NCBI GenBank assembly: GCA_963682025.1
Contig: OY821519.1
Span: forward strand, 253,196,116 to 253,260,115
Length of the DNA stretch: 64,000 bases
Reading direction: 5' to 3'
Source: Cordilura impudica
Taxonomy: Eukaryota > Arthropoda > Insecta > Diptera > Scathophagidae
Positions 1 through 11,669 of the stretch are shown one piece after another. Both the position numbers and the translations under genes were made by a program. The notes under the pieces are model-generated. The model saw only the letters and a program-made list of their open reading frames with translations. It did no database searches and was not told the origin of the DNA. How positions within the stretch are numbered: the stretch's first letter is position 1; the number at the start of each line of letters is the position of its first letter.

Positions 1-140
1 TGGAAAAACTGTTAAAGTTTATATCAGACGATCAGAAAATGTAATACATCCAGGAGCCTAATTACTACAAAGTTGACATGTTTTGAAAAAGAGTGACTAT
101 ACAAAGTGTAAATTTTCTCGCTTGGTCTGTATCGTCTGAG

Positions 141-1130
141 TAATCTCAACTGAAATTCTGTAGAAAATGCACATGTATACTTTCCAGTATATTCATCTTA
201 TCATTGAGTCCATCACAGATCATCTTTACTCATTTATATCTGAGAAGCTTAAACTTTAGAAATAGTCATGCATGTAGAAGAGTTAGAAATTTTTCACTAG
301 CTAACTCTTCTTATGTATCTGAGAAGTCTGAACTGATGTTTAAGCGATCCATGAAGAAAAATTGGAGAGTAACCTCAACTAAACCACTGTAGAAAATGCG
401 TATGTGTACTCTCCAGAAGAATTCCTATATAATTGAGTCCATCACAGGCGATCTTACGCGTTGGTTTCTGAGAAGCCTAAACTTTAGAAATAGTCGGACA
501 CACAGAAGAGTTAGAACTGTTTCACTTGTTAATTCTTCATTGATATCTGAGAAGTCAGCACTGAAGTTTTATCGATCTACGAAGAAGAGTTCGATATTTT
601 TTGCTTCCTAATTGAGATTTGAGGAATTACAACTTGCCCAATAGTTTGAATTCTTCTAGAGATTAAATTGGACTAGTAGAGTTTCAGTCATTGGTATCTG
701 AGGAGCTTTTCAGATTTCACATTGATATCTAAGTCTCATCTTTAAGTCTGAGGAAGTAGAGATATCTTCCAATTCCAACGAATTGCAAAATTATTTTGCG
801 ATTACCCATTGATACTCGTATCTAAAGAGTCCCATCTTAAATATTCAAAACAGCTTTACTCACCTCTTCTGCTTTGTCTCTATTTTGAGTCATATTTGGC
901 TAAATCAGTACCATGACATTATTTTCGTTAGTCTCAAATGATAAAAGGATCTAAGACATACATGTCTGCGGAGCCTCACTTTTATCTCTTAGCTAATTCT
1001 CCATTGATTTCTGAGAAGTTTCTCCTTAAATAGTGGGATTCCACAAAGTTGAATAAAAATGTCTTGTTTGCTTATTGTTATTTAAGGAGTCTCATCCAGA
1101 AAATTAATTCACTGAACTACTCTCACTTGT
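141..1130. repeat. Decayed ~228-bp tandem repeat
   Basis: Two diverged copies can be aligned by eye: TAGAAAATGC recurs at 161 and 390, and TGAGAAGC followed by TAAACTTTAGAAATAGTC recurs at 241 and 469, a period of about 228 bp. A shorter internal echo (ATCTGAGAAGTC near 327 and 546) suggests a half-unit near 90 bp. Weaker echoes of ATTGATATCTGAGAAG continue to about 1130. The small reading frames here follow the repeat and have no recognisable domain. This is an old satellite or internal repeat of a mobile element. I do not recognise the family. Confidence 0.6.
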
Positions 1131-1135
1131 TAACT

Positions 1136-1943
1136 AAAACACAGTCAAGTTTCTTCTTGGAATTATAACAAGAAATTATTTTTTCCCTCAACCATTTATT
1201 AACCGATTAAACACTTTTCTATACAAATGTAACCAATTGTTGGCTTTCGCTTTTTAATGCATAAACTGTATGTCTGTCTGGCCACATTATTTTATTCTTT
1301 CTTTCTAAGTATTTCACCCTTTTTTGACGTTATCGATATTTACCATATGATATGAGTGCGTTGTTGTCATGTAAGTTTCGTGTGTACTCGTATGTTTTCT
1401 TACAAAAAATGCAAAATTATTTTCTTTCAATGCTAAGTAGCAGTGTTTTAAAGTGATAATCCAGTACTCATACATAAATGTGACAGTATATACTTTGGGA
1501 AATGTAAAAAAAAGAAAAATATATTCAAATGTTGACCCGACATATTGAAAAGGTCATACACAGCTATTGATTTATTATAGCTGGATTTGTTAAGCTTAGA
1601 CGTGGGAATATTCCTATTGATAAGGTACACTCAGCGAATCTTGTTTGGTAGCGGACGTCTTTTCTTGTGAAGTGTTCAGCTGAGTTTAACAATATCAACA
1701 GATTTAGCATTAGTGGATTATCTTACTCCGATTCAAGTTATTCTTATTCCATCGCTGTGGCTGTCTCTTCAACACCCAAAGAAATGAACTACTGTATTTT
1801 CATGTTATCTGCAATTTTTGGTGCATATTTTGGACTTTTGATTGATTACACTAGGCAAGAACCAAATTGCACTTTTTTTCATGTATTGTGCCCTGCTAAA
1901 CTCCAAAATTGCAATACAATTTTTTTAAAATGATTTTTCGTTG
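1136..1943. other. No feature recognised
   Basis: AT-rich DNA. An 88-codon open frame at 1667-1933 has one hydrophobic stretch but no family resemblance, no good splice or start context and no repeat partner in the window, so I do not call it a gene. Confidence 0.5.
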
Positions 1944-2420
1944 TTATACCCTCCATAAGAGGGTATATATCAGTTCGTCATTCCATTTGCAATGAATCGA
2001 AAAATGCATTTGCGACCCCATAAAGTATATATTCTTGATCCTTATAACAACTCGAGTCTATATAGCGATGTCCGTCTGTCCGTCTGCCTGTTGAAATCAT
2101 GCCCATTCACAAAATAAACCATGTAAATTTATAATAATATTGTTTTTCATTATTTCGAGCAGGTTGGTATTGAAGATTGCGTAAATCTGGTGTCATTGTG
2201 CCGAGATATACCCAAAAAGATGAAAACACTTCTAAAAAAATTTAAAAATTCAGTGTTTTTGTCTTAATAATTTAGTATTAAATTTATGAAATTATCAAGT
2301 TGCTTTATAAAATATTTTTTTGTTATAAATAGTGCAATAAGTCCAGATATTAATGAAAACGTAAAACTGCTGCGGAGGGTAACAAAGATTCAGTACAGCC
2401 GAATTTAACACTCTTGTTAA
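1944..2420 (+). mobile_element. HINE-2: DINE-1-like non-autonomous element
   Basis: Starts with TATACCCTCCATAAGAGGG, has a GTCY-type microsatellite (GATGTCCGTCTGTCCGTCTG near 2066) and ends with GGAGGGTAAC, a TTCAGTACAGCCGAA imperfect hairpin and TTAACACTCTTGTTA. The inverted ACCCTCC / GGAGGGT pair near the ends, the GTCY tract and the 3' hairpin are the architecture of Helentron-associated (HINE/DINE-1-like) elements of flies. Relatives sit at 20505-20640, 49165-49216 and 52199-52525. No protein is encoded. Confidence 0.7.
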
Positions 2421-2934
2421 TTTTGTCGCAGCTATTTTTGATGTAGTTTGTGAGGAATAAAATTTGGTCTAATTCCATTGGGATTATCTTTGGGATTTCT
2501 TTTTCTATATATTCGAAAAGAGGTTGATAATTCTAAGTCTGTTATGACTTTAACAAAGCTTTTATTAGAAATGGAGGTGGGAGATTTCCTGACAGTGAAT
2601 GCCCTTATAAAATCTAGCGATTCTGTTATATTACGTGGATCGTTGTGTTTAATAAGTTCTCTTGCCGCATAGATGTTCTAAATTCTTGACAACGCCTTAC
2701 AAGTGTCCGTTTCTAAGAATGGAAAATTATACACAGTGGCTTAATAAAATATTCGCTCACTAGCTGTTTGTTAAGATTGTAAACTTTATTTCAATATTTT
2801 TAATCATCGTAAAGAAGAAAACCTGATATCAGAAATAGGGAAAAGTGATCTTATTCCACTATCAAAAGTATTACAGTTAGACATTTCTGCAGTTATAACT
2901 TTAAATGTAGGAATAGATGTGGCTGACCTCAGAA
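2421..2934. other. No gene; possible Tc1 5' flank
   Basis: AT-rich sequence before the Tc1 relic. CACAGTGGCTTAATAAAATA at about 2732 resembles a Tc1 terminal repeat, but I could not find a convincing inverted partner, so no terminus is claimed. Confidence 0.35.
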
Positions 2935-3690
2935 CTTAATGTGAAAGAAAATGCATTTTTTACAAATAGAATCAGAGAAGATCATAGTAAAAGTGCTGTT
3001 AAAGTATCTAATCAGGTAATTAGTGAGTACATTGTTACACACTGTATTATATGAAGCAGCATAAAAAACCATTCTAAAATAAAAACAATAAAAAAAAAAA
3101 CTGATTATATCAAGGTTTGATATATACTCCAATGAGAGTATATTTATTATCTTTGGATCAGACGGGCTCAAAATGATCTGGCATCAGGAAATTACACAAT
3201 TAGAAGGAAAAGTCGTATGCCAACTTTTAAGGATGAGCGATGTTCTGTTCTTGTATGGGGCTATTGATTGTAAAGGTGTAAACAAATTTTATTGAAGGAA
3301 TCATAGACTGCAAGGAATACATTAAAACTAAAAGAAAACTTATAAAGTAGCGAAAAAAAAATGAGATTGAAAACTAATTTTATTTAATTTTATTCAATTA
3401 ATGAATGGAGTGGAATTTTAAAATGTGGCCACTTCGTAATGGGCCAAAATGAGTTGAAACACTGCCACAATTACCACGTATCAATCCCATTGATATCTTA
3501 GGGAGTTTACTTGAGCAAAATATAATAACATGTAATATTAGCAACACATAAGACCTGAAAGCGGCCTTGATATCAGAGTGAGAGATCATATTTTTCGTTA
3601 TATTGTTACTAAACAAAGAAGAAACCTGTTTACCTTTCTAGCCGAATTCCTTGATATTTAGGTAAAGATTTTTGTCATTTTAAAATATTT
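2935..3690 (+). pseudogene. Tc1-like transposase relic
   Basis: Read across several frames this gives most of a Tc1 DDE transposase. A segment matching the usual first-Asp block reads YSNESIFIIFGSDG (about 3119-3170), where Asn stands in place of catalytic Asp. SVLVWG plus a decayed FIEGIID block follows (about 3243-3310), then LPRINPID, the degenerate form of the SPDLNPIE block holding the third acidic residue (about 3470). DLKAALISE follows (about 3556). Stops and frameshifts are frequent, so it is dead. The function in an intact relative is cut-and-paste transposition at TA sites. It is not close to the other Tc1 relics here. Confidence 0.75.
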
Positions 3691-3989
3691 ACGGGGGGGG
3701 GGTGCGAGGTATGTGGAGTAATGTAGACATACAGAAACCACTTTTAGATAAAAAAAAAAACTCTGACGTGTTTTTCCTTTAAGTTAAACATATACGACTG
3801 TAGCCGTTTTAATTGGTCAAAATATTTTCGTCGGTAAAAGTGTAAGAGGGGTAGTAAGGAATGGTCAATTCAAGTTTGAAAATGTAATGGTGCAGACAAC
3901 TCAGAGAGTAATCGATATGGAATATGGGGAAAGAGATGATTAAAAAAATCGGACCTTTTTTATGTAATAACTGCTTATGATGATATCTT

Positions 3990-4770
3990 TGCGACTAATT
4001 CTTGTTGGGATTGATTTAACTGAAAATCAATATCGATACAGAGAAATCGAACCCCCAGATTCCCTACTCAATTCCTGAACCCAAAAGCATATTGTAAAGG
4101 AAATCGTGCAATATTTACTTGATAACGATATAATAACGCCGTCCAAGTCTGAATATGTCAGTCCGATTGTTTTAGTCAAAAGGAAAGATGGCAATGAACG
4201 ATTTTGAGTAGATTACCGAATGATACATAATGCGTTAAGCCGATTGCCAAATGATTTGAATGAATTCAAACCTAGAACATTAGTGTCGATAAAGGTGACA
4301 TCGATGTAAATTATTGGTTATTCAGTATGCAGTTACAAGATAAAACCTACAAGAGATTGTCAAAAAGGTAATTGATAAAGATAAGGCAATGCAAAAAATT
4401 AATGGTCTCTATCATTGGCTTTTGTACAGAATCAGAAACGAAAAGAAGCTTTGAGTAGTTCCACGCTCGCTTCAATATAAGGTTACAAGATGCACATGAG
4501 AAATGTGGTCACTTGAGTATGGGTAGAACTACAGAAAGGATACAGCAATTAATGTAGTTTCTTCCCATGAGAAACTTTGTGAAATCATTCGTGAAGTCAT
4601 GTATTCAATGCGCATTCAACAAACAGACTAGTGGTTCTAAAGCATTAGAGTATCATTTTAGTGATGCCCATACAATTCCTTTCAAAACCGTATACCGTTT
4701 CGAAGACTGGTAAGCGCAATGAGCACATCGGAACGCCAGAAAGAATTGTCAGTGATTGTGGTTCAGTTTT
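3990..4770 (+). pseudogene. Gypsy-type (Ty3) LTR retrotransposon pol relic
   Basis: The reverse transcriptase N-terminal block reads EIVQYLLDNDIITPSKSEYV then SPIVLVKRKDGNERF from 4100, followed by an in-frame TGA where the family normally has Cys, then VDYR. After a gap comes the integrase zinc-binding region (His/His then CIQC, about 4480-4630) with TAG where Trp is expected. A short integrase core piece follows (PERIVSDCGSVFTSH, about 4734-4780). The palm with the catalytic Asp pair, RNase H and connecting sequence are missing. LTRs were not found. An intact relative makes reverse transcriptase and integrase. Confidence 0.8.
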
Positions 4771-6600
4771 CACTTCACACGTTATTATTTTCTATTAAAA
4801 AATTTCTCATCTCTTTCTCACATTTTTTTTTTTATTTAACTGTGTTTAATGTTTAAAGAGCTATTGAGCTAGCTCAGTAAACCACTTATTCTCTTCAAAA
4901 CCGAATTATTTTCATATATTTATATCTTTGTCTTGTAGTTTTTTTCTTATTAATAATGAAATTTAGTTAGTTCATTTTAATTTAATTTTATAAAAGACTT
5001 GTCACAACAAATAAAAAAAACTTTATAAATTAATAAGAGATTAAAAAATATTAAGATTTTCTTAAAAAATAGTATGTGAGCGAAAACTAATTATTTGGAA
5101 AATGAGTCCTTTCGAAATGTTTGAAATCACAGATTGACTCTTGAGTTCCAAGTTCATCTCAGCGGTAAAATGTTTGGCTGAGTCCGCTTTGGATACATTT
5201 ATTATCTAGCTTAAGGCTTCAAATCTACTAACTCTTTTCTGATAATCTAATTTGAGTTGTTTAATGATGGTTTTTATTAAGTTTTGAAAAAGCGGAATAC
5301 TTATTCTGGAATTTCGTGAGTAAAACTTGCTTAATTTGCATAAAAGATTCATTAGTTGTGATGCGGCCAGTTCAGTGATAATCACATTTTAGAGAGATTT
5401 TAAATTTTTAAATCTTTTTGCATATAAAGTCAACTTCCTGCCGTTGTCTGTTGTCTCACAATTGAAGAAGTTGAAATGAAATGGCCATTATACTCATTCT
5501 TTACTTATTTTCCTTTACTCACGCCAATACAAAGAACTTCATTGGCATTGTCATGATATTTTGTCAAAATCATAATGAAATGAGTTGTAAGATATGACAT
5601 TGTATGTGATATACCAGCATCAGTATCCAATCTTTAAATTATACACTTTTAATTAATATTAAGAAGACATTTTTAAGAAATTTTATCTTAAGCATTGTTT
5701 TGCATGTTTATTAATAATAAAAACAAAACCCAGTTATGTGAGGCATTCTTACCAGCCAACCAAACTAAAATATTTTCCAAAAAAGTTTATCCAAAAAGGA
5801 AGTTATTCATTAACATTGTTATACCCACATCCTCTGCTACTCTTAACTAAGCGATAACACTTCAATTTAAACCAATTGTCAAAGCCTACAACAATTGTTC
5901 TACATTAAATACTTACGGGTATACATATGTATGCATTTACGTAAGTAATCGTACGTTTGGATAAGTATCGTTGCACATAACCTCTCTTTGTTTGATGTTT
6001 ATTGAAAACCAACCCCCCCTCCCTCCCCAATGTTGTCCATTTAACTATGTAGTACATCTGAGAAATGTCATTTATTTGTAGTTAAATTCCGTCGAGTATT
6101 AATCTCTATGTTTGGTGTGTTGTGTGGACAATATGTATTAGTAAAAAATTGAAAATAATCATAAACATAAAACTAATGAAGACTGATAAAAACTGTCTTT
6201 AAAAATCCATATAGCAGCTCAACATTAATACTCTAGCAACAAAACAGCCAGAACCAAAACATCCAAAACGACCATTTAACAAAAATAAACAATCAACTTG
6301 TCTTGCAAGCATACATGTGCTAAGGTGGCACTTATTTGTAGGTTGGAGCTCAGCGTTCATTATCTGAGAGGGTATTCACAGCCTGATGACGAAGCCAGTA
6401 AAGACAGAGGACATTTATGCCATGCTAAGCTCCAACCGATAGCACTTTTAGTGAAGAGAAGGTTGACTTCTATCAAGAATTAGATATGGACATAAGCCGC
6501 GGATATTAAATTCATTCCAGGAGATTTAAACTCAACAAAAAAAAAATACTAACAACAACATGCGGGATATTGTTGGTCCTCGAATACAGTTGCAGCGACA
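4771..6600. other. No feature recognised
   Basis: AT-rich DNA with homopolymer runs. Small open frames (for example 6298-6483) have no recognisable domain. Nothing else is supported. Confidence 0.5.
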
Positions 6601-6799
6601 ACGGTAACTTTGTCTAGATTTTTGTGTCACATATGTAAGGTTTATTGTGGGGTCATATTTCCCCACAACGATATCCATAAATATCGCTGCCTATCACCTG
6701 GATATCGATATGGAGCACAGTTCAATCACATTCTTACAGAGATACCATCCGGGGCCACAACAGCACTGGTGCTGGAACAGTGCTCTTCGACGCTATCTA

Positions 6800-7700
6800 G
6801 TCCATTTACCCATCTATTCGTACCGTGAATTTGGTGTCAACACTGACTTTTCTCGCTTTATATAGAGTTTTCTCAGAGACCGCACAATACGTATTGTTAT
6901 TGATGGCATCTCATCTAATGAGTTTCGGCTTAAATTTGCCGTGCCCCAAGATTCTGTACTTTCTCCCTTTCTTTTCCTTATCTTTCTTAATGACCTTCTT
7001 AGTCGAACCTTCAATCCTATCTACTCTGGCGATGAATGAAACACTCATTCAAGATCTGTAACAATCTTTCAGTGGGGTAAAGCAAATAGGGTTGATTTTG
7101 ATGAGCGGAAGACCCAATGTTGCCAATTGTATATATGGATAGTATAGGTACTGAGGAATCGGATACTCTTGATGTTCTGAGCCGTAGAATTTAATGTGAT
7201 GTCCGGTGGAATGAAAATGTTTTTCAAGTGACGATAGAAGCATTCAAGTGTCTTGGTTTTTTAAAACGATCTAAAAATTACTTCGTTCCTTCTGATCTTC
7301 TTACATCCAACCGAAAATTTAATACAACTCCCACATATATATAGGAGCTTCAAACCCTATTTTGGAGCTACTTGATCGTGTACATATGTAGAGGGCTCAT
7401 TAATGACAATGAGGTATCCAACTCGTTAGAACATCATCGGCATGTAGGTTGTGTAACACTGTTAAATAGATATTACCATGGGATATGTTCAGCTGAAATT
7501 AGTGAACTTATTCCAAGTGCACGATTTTCAGTTTCTACTACCCGCTTCTTTAGTATCAGTCGAACTAGCGGCATGTGGAATAAAGTGCAGAACAAAACAA
7601 GTGCAATTACAACGCGGAACGTGCATTAAATCTTCGACAGAGTTATAATCGCTTAAATCGCCCGTTCCCTATACACAGCTACAACCGATAAAAGAAAATT
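6800..7700 (+). pseudogene. Jockey-like LINE reverse transcriptase relic
   Basis: FGVNTDFSRFI, a stop and SFLRDRTIRIVIDG (about 6828-6910) lead into the conserved palm block VPQDSVLSPFLFLIFLNDLL (from 6941). Family members have Gly where this has the first Asp. NPIYSGDE* at about 7011-7048 is a broken YADD-box region. Beyond it, in shifted frames, come NRVDFDERKTQCC, FKCLGFLKRSKNYF, GASNPILELLDRV and VGCVTLLNRYYHGICSAEIS (about 7446-7505), the C-terminal region typical of jockey-clade enzymes. Many stops and frameshifts. A second copy of the same family lies at 29282-29683 on the minus strand. Confidence 0.8.
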
Positions 7701-7869
7701 CACATCAAGCATCTTAGCACCACTCTCGCGGGTAAAAATATTATCGCGACGCTCCACTCCTGTTATTGCTTGCACTAGATGAAGTTATGTTGCGACAAAC
7801 TTAGGGGAACCAGTCCGTTTTTAGTGGACTCCATTTATGAAATTATATGATATAGACCATGCAGACGAC

Positions 7870-9060
7870 TTTTGTATACTATCACGTAGCTTCGAGCATA
7901 TTCGGGTCAAAATGTACGCTCTCTATGCACTCATAATTGAACTACTCTTGAATACAGGATAAGGATAAACAAAAGTCATGAAGATAAACATAAATAGCCC
8001 CAGAGCACTCCTCTTACATCAGATCGTAATAGAAGTTTTAATTCTTCGCTATAAAGATGTCAGGACCGCACAGACAAAACATGCTATTCTCTGATATTTC
8101 TGGTGTCTAAGGTTAGGTTAGGCCCCTTGTCATAAACTTTAAAAGAAATATGGGAAGAATTTTGAAAAAAACAATAAGGGTATTAAATTCGGCTGAGCTG
8201 GGTAAGTTCTACTTTGCATACTGATGTGGGAAGTACAGCAAAAGATTAAAATATTCATGGAATACTTTAAGAATTGAAATTCCCATTTTAGTGAACTTTT
8301 TTTTATATTTTTTAAGAGGACGAAATTAACCCAATAAAATAACAGACACAGGATTAAGATATTCTACGGAAAATTTTTACAGGCCATCCATATTAAAATG
8401 TTGGGAGGGTCATTTACACTGCTTTTCGACAGTGTTGGCCAAAAATTTAAAACTCTAAAAGGTAAAAAAGAAGACTGCACATAGTGCCAAAACCTCTTGA
8501 GGATTTTGTTATACTAAGTCCGATCACAGGGGAGATGTGTAAACATCTGGTAATAAATAAAATGCAGAAAACAGCGACAAAAAGGTTATTACATATCATA
8601 ATTTTTTCACCAAACAATCATATCACACCGATATGTCTTAATGCTCACATGTTACGCGTAAGATCTTACGCTCACATATTACGCTGTTTTTGTGATTGTA
8701 TTGTGAATTAGAAATTTACCCCCCTGCGCGTATGTTTACACATCAAAAAACCCCCTTACAAATAATTACCAACCTACTTCATACATTTCAGTATCTGCTA
8801 CGGTGTATGAGTGTGTTCGATTTTGTGAGAGTTTATGCCTCAATACTTATAGGAGAATTTTCAAATTGTATTAAGTACATAAGTGTTTTTGTTTTTTGTT
8901 GTTACCCATATGGAAGATTTCATAATTTTGCCGTATTTGGAACTGCACACACCATCCACATCATGCCCTTGCCATGTTTTTGCCATAATTTCTTTACTTT
9001 AAAAGTTTTTGGTGAGTTTATGACGTTCAGCTCAGCGTAAACTCTGTTGCTTCAATTGTT
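7870..9060. other. No gene recognised
   Basis: Contains TTAGGTTAGG at about 8112, a motif common at LINE 3' ends in insects, so the first part may be 3' UTR of the preceding LINE. ATTAAATTCGGCTGAGCT at about 8180 weakly resembles a HINE-2 3' end. Open frames at 8484-9040 have no recognisable content. Confidence 0.4.
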
Positions 9061-9067
9061 GCATGAT

Positions 9068-9112
9068 TTTGAGGTAGTGGTGGTGGTGGTAGTGGCAGTT
9101 GTGGATACTAGT
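9068..9112. repeat. (GTG/GTA)n imperfect microsatellite
   Basis: Run of GTG with GTA and GCA interruptions. A similar imperfect GTA/GTG tract is at 13565-13685. Confidence 0.8.
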
Positions 9113-9544
9113 TAAAAATATGTAGTAATAGTAAGTAGACGCAGTGGTGGTAATGGTGATAGTAATGCTTTGTTTGTTAAACCAGCATAAATTTGTTGAC
9201 AAGCGCGTTTATCGTTAATTTAACGTTCTGCGTTTTTACAACAACAGGCAATTGCCCAGTAGTTAGTGGCCCTTTAAATATTGAAGATTATATCAAGCGC
9301 TATCTAGTATAGTGAGTGCTATTAGTTTGAAGTATAGTTTGTTACAGATAGTTTATAGCAAAGGATGTGGGGTCTTCGAAGCAGCTTATAAGATCTCAAA
9401 ATTCGGCAATATTTTGAAAATCTTGGAAAGCCAAATATAGGAATCACTACTAAAATTAAACTTATTAAAAAATAAAATAAAGAGAATTTTTCACTGACAA
9501 GGAAGGTATAACTCTCAGATCACCATGAAACTAGAATATGTTAG

Positions 9545-9848
9545 AAATGTCCCGAGAACAGACTTCTGTAGGAGCTGAATGGATGTGGACGAGGAGGAGT
9601 CAGTACAACATTTGCTGTGTGAATGTCTAGGACTGAAGGAGCGGAGCCTTAGATATATACGGCAAAGATTATTCGATAACCTGGGCGGCATAGTAGATGT
9701 TCTACTCGGTGACCTTGCGGATTTCTTGAGGGAATCTGGCTGGAGTCAGTACAACATTTGCTGTGTGAATGCCTAGGACTGAAGGAGCGGAGCCTGGGCG
9801 GCTCCGGTACTCGGTGACCTTGCGGATTTCTTGAGGGAATCTGGCTGG
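9545..9848 (+). pseudogene. I-like LINE C-terminus, partly duplicated
   Basis: FCRS, a stop and MDVDEEESVQHLLCECLGL then ERSLRYIRQRLFDNLG (from about 9568) form the Cys/His-rich C-terminal end that follows RNase H in I- and LOA-type non-LTR retrotransposons (CRSC-DEEE-E-HLLCEC). It ends LLGDLADFLRESGW. The stretch from GAGTCAGTACAACATTTGCT (9597) is repeated at 9743 with an internal deletion of about 40 bp, so the C-terminus is partly doubled. The last part runs into the element's 3' UTR, which begins the 630-bp duplication. Confidence 0.75.
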
Positions 9849-10045
9849 TTCAGGAGGGACACATAGCGGACGAAAGATCTCTTTTTCACTTTTATTTGCT
9901 TTTTCATATTCCCTACATTATCTATCTGTACTTTTATAATCTCTTCTCCTAACTCCATCTTCCGACACCTTCTAAAGGGTATCACAATGGGCCATATGGC
10001 CTCCAAGTGTACTCGCCTTCGCGCGAGCACTCCAGCTAACCTGAC
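9849..10045 (+). mobile_element. I-like LINE 3' UTR and terminus, copy 1
   Basis: Follows directly on the LINE C-terminus. GGGTATCACAATGGGCC, CCTCCAAGTG and CCAGCTAACCTGACC resemble the tail ends of I/LOA-type elements in flies. The homology to a LINE seems to stop near 10045, where Tc1 sequence starts in the other orientation. The same segment recurs at 10479-10675. Confidence 0.5.
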
Positions 10046-10049
10046 CTAT

Positions 10050-10474
10050 GGTGTTTCCATGATATTATGGCTTTGTATTTCGGATCACTGTCCTGATAAA
10101 AGTGCAATTTATTTGCAATTTGGCAAATTTTTCTTTAAAAATTCTAGATATACGTTTTGGTCCATTATTACATCAATAAAATGCAAAGATCCTGGTCCTG
10201 CTGGCGAAAATGAGCCACAGACTGTACCTGATGCAACCTGGTACTTTACAGTCAATTTCAGGTTATTCAAATGAAATTTCTGGCTTTCTCCTCTTTTAAC
10301 ATTCGACTCATTGACGTTAAACAAACTATTTATCTAGAAAGAAAATGCGTGTGTTCATGATCTTTTGCAAAATTCAACCGTACCGTTGACTACGTTTACG
10401 AATGAAGAGTTTTTTTTTCTTGCTTTTCTATCATTTATAACTGTTTTGTGAAGCACAATTCCTATTGCAGATGC
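10050..10474 (-). pseudogene. Tc1-like transposase fragment, duplicated copy 1
   Basis: On the minus strand from 10324, FNVNESNVKRGES then FHLNNLKLTVKYQVAS lead into a degraded GGGSVMVWGCFS block and GPGSLHFIDVIMDQNVYLEF plus LKKNL, the segment between the first and second catalytic Asp of Tc1 enzymes. No DDE triad is complete. The identical copy 2 continues further upstream. Confidence 0.75.
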
Positions 10475-10679
10475 ACAATTCAGGAGGGACACATAGCGGA
10501 CGAAAGATCTCTTTTTCACTTTTATTTGCTTTTTCATATTCCCTACATTATCTATCTGTACTTTTATAATCTCTTCTCCTAACTCCATCTTCCGACACCT
10601 TCTAAAGGGTATCACAATGGGCCATATGGCCTCCAAGTGTACTCGCCTTCGCGCGAGCACTCCAGCTAACCTGACCTAT

Positions 10680-11190
10680 GGTGTTTCCATGATATTATGG
10701 CTTTGTATTTCGGATCACTGTCCTGATAAAAGTGCAATTTATTTGCAATTTGGCAAATTTTTCTTTAAAAATTCTAGATATACGTTTTGGTCCATTATTA
10801 CATCAATAAAATGCAAAGATCCTGGTCCTGCTGGCGAAAATGAGCCACAGACTGTACCTGATGCAACCTGGTACTTTACAGTCAATTTCAGGTTATTCAA
10901 ATGAAATTTCTGGCTTTCTCCTCTTTTAACATTCGACTCATTGACGTTAAACAAACTATTTATCTAGAAAGAAAATGCGTGTGTTCATGATCTTTTGCAA
11001 AATTCAACCGTACCGTTGACTACGTTTACGAATGAAGAGTTTTTTTTTCTTGCTTTTCTATCATTTATAACTGTTTTGTGAAGCACAATTCCTATTGCAG
11101 ATGCTCTTGCTTTCTTACCCAAATCAGTTTCAACTATAGATCCAAATTTTGTTACACTTAAAAAAGGCTTAACATTCACTTTGCTAAAAG
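10680..11190 (-). pseudogene. Tc1-like transposase fragment, copy 2
   Basis: Same GPGSLHFIDVIMDQNVYLEF block as copy 1, at 10739-10954, with additional N-terminal sequence reading back to about 11180. It carries a stop between the two readable segments. Only the middle of the transposase is left, so it is inactive. Confidence 0.75.
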
Positions 11191-11199
11191 AAAACGTTC

Positions 11200-11660
11200 T
11201 TAAAACGTTTTATAAAATCGTGTACAGTTGAATCATTCCTTTTTGGCATGTTTAATTATGAATTCTATAACTTCTATAATACATAGTGTGTTCTCTTTGT
11301 CTGGATATCTTAATTTGATTTGCTTTTTGCCGGTACAATGAACAAAAAAGAAACGACAGTTAGGGGTTTCCCCGAAAGTATTCCAGTATTCATTTTTGTT
11401 TTGAATGTGCCAATTATGCCCATCTAGAAAGTTTCTAGTAGAAAACTCTTTGTATATTAGAAAAATTGTATATAAATCAGAATTTTTAAAATTCCAAAGT
11501 ATTTTTCTACTGTAAAATAGTTACGCTCAAATTTAAAAAAAAGGAAATTACAATTTCCTGAAAAAAGTTAATACTTTAAAAAAAATTGTTTTTGAGTTAT
11601 TTTATAGAACTTATAGGGTCTTTATGTATAACTATCTAAAAGAAACTACGAGTGTTTAAT
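11200..11660. other. No feature recognised
   Basis: AT-rich DNA with A- and T-runs. No protein homology or repeat partner noticed. Confidence 0.5.
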
Positions 11661-11669
11661 AGAACTAGC

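Larger units (their letters stand above)
9849..11104. repeat. Near-perfect 630-bp tandem duplication
   Basis: TTCAGGAGGGACACATAGCG begins at 9849 and again at 10479, and the following ~626 bp look identical by eye, including identical predicted peptides on both strands. The first copy ends at ...TTGCAGATGC (about 10474), then ACAA, then the second copy. The second copy runs on past ATGC into TCTTGCTTTC at 11104. Each unit joins the I-like LINE 3' UTR to a Tc1 fragment. The identity means either a very recent duplication or an assembly duplication. Confidence 0.9.

Noticed and set aside
1667..1933. 88-codon membrane-protein-like frame
   Set aside because: A single hydrophobic stretch in AT-rich DNA with no homology. 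Expected by chance.
8174..8225. HINE-2 3' end
   Set aside because: Only a short ATTAAATTCGGCTGAGCT match without the following CTCTTACTTG terminus.
9987..10274. 95-codon open frame, repeated identically at 10617-10904
   Set aside because: It crosses the LINE 3' UTR/Tc1 junction on the antisense strand of the transposase. The duplication, not selection, explains the identity.
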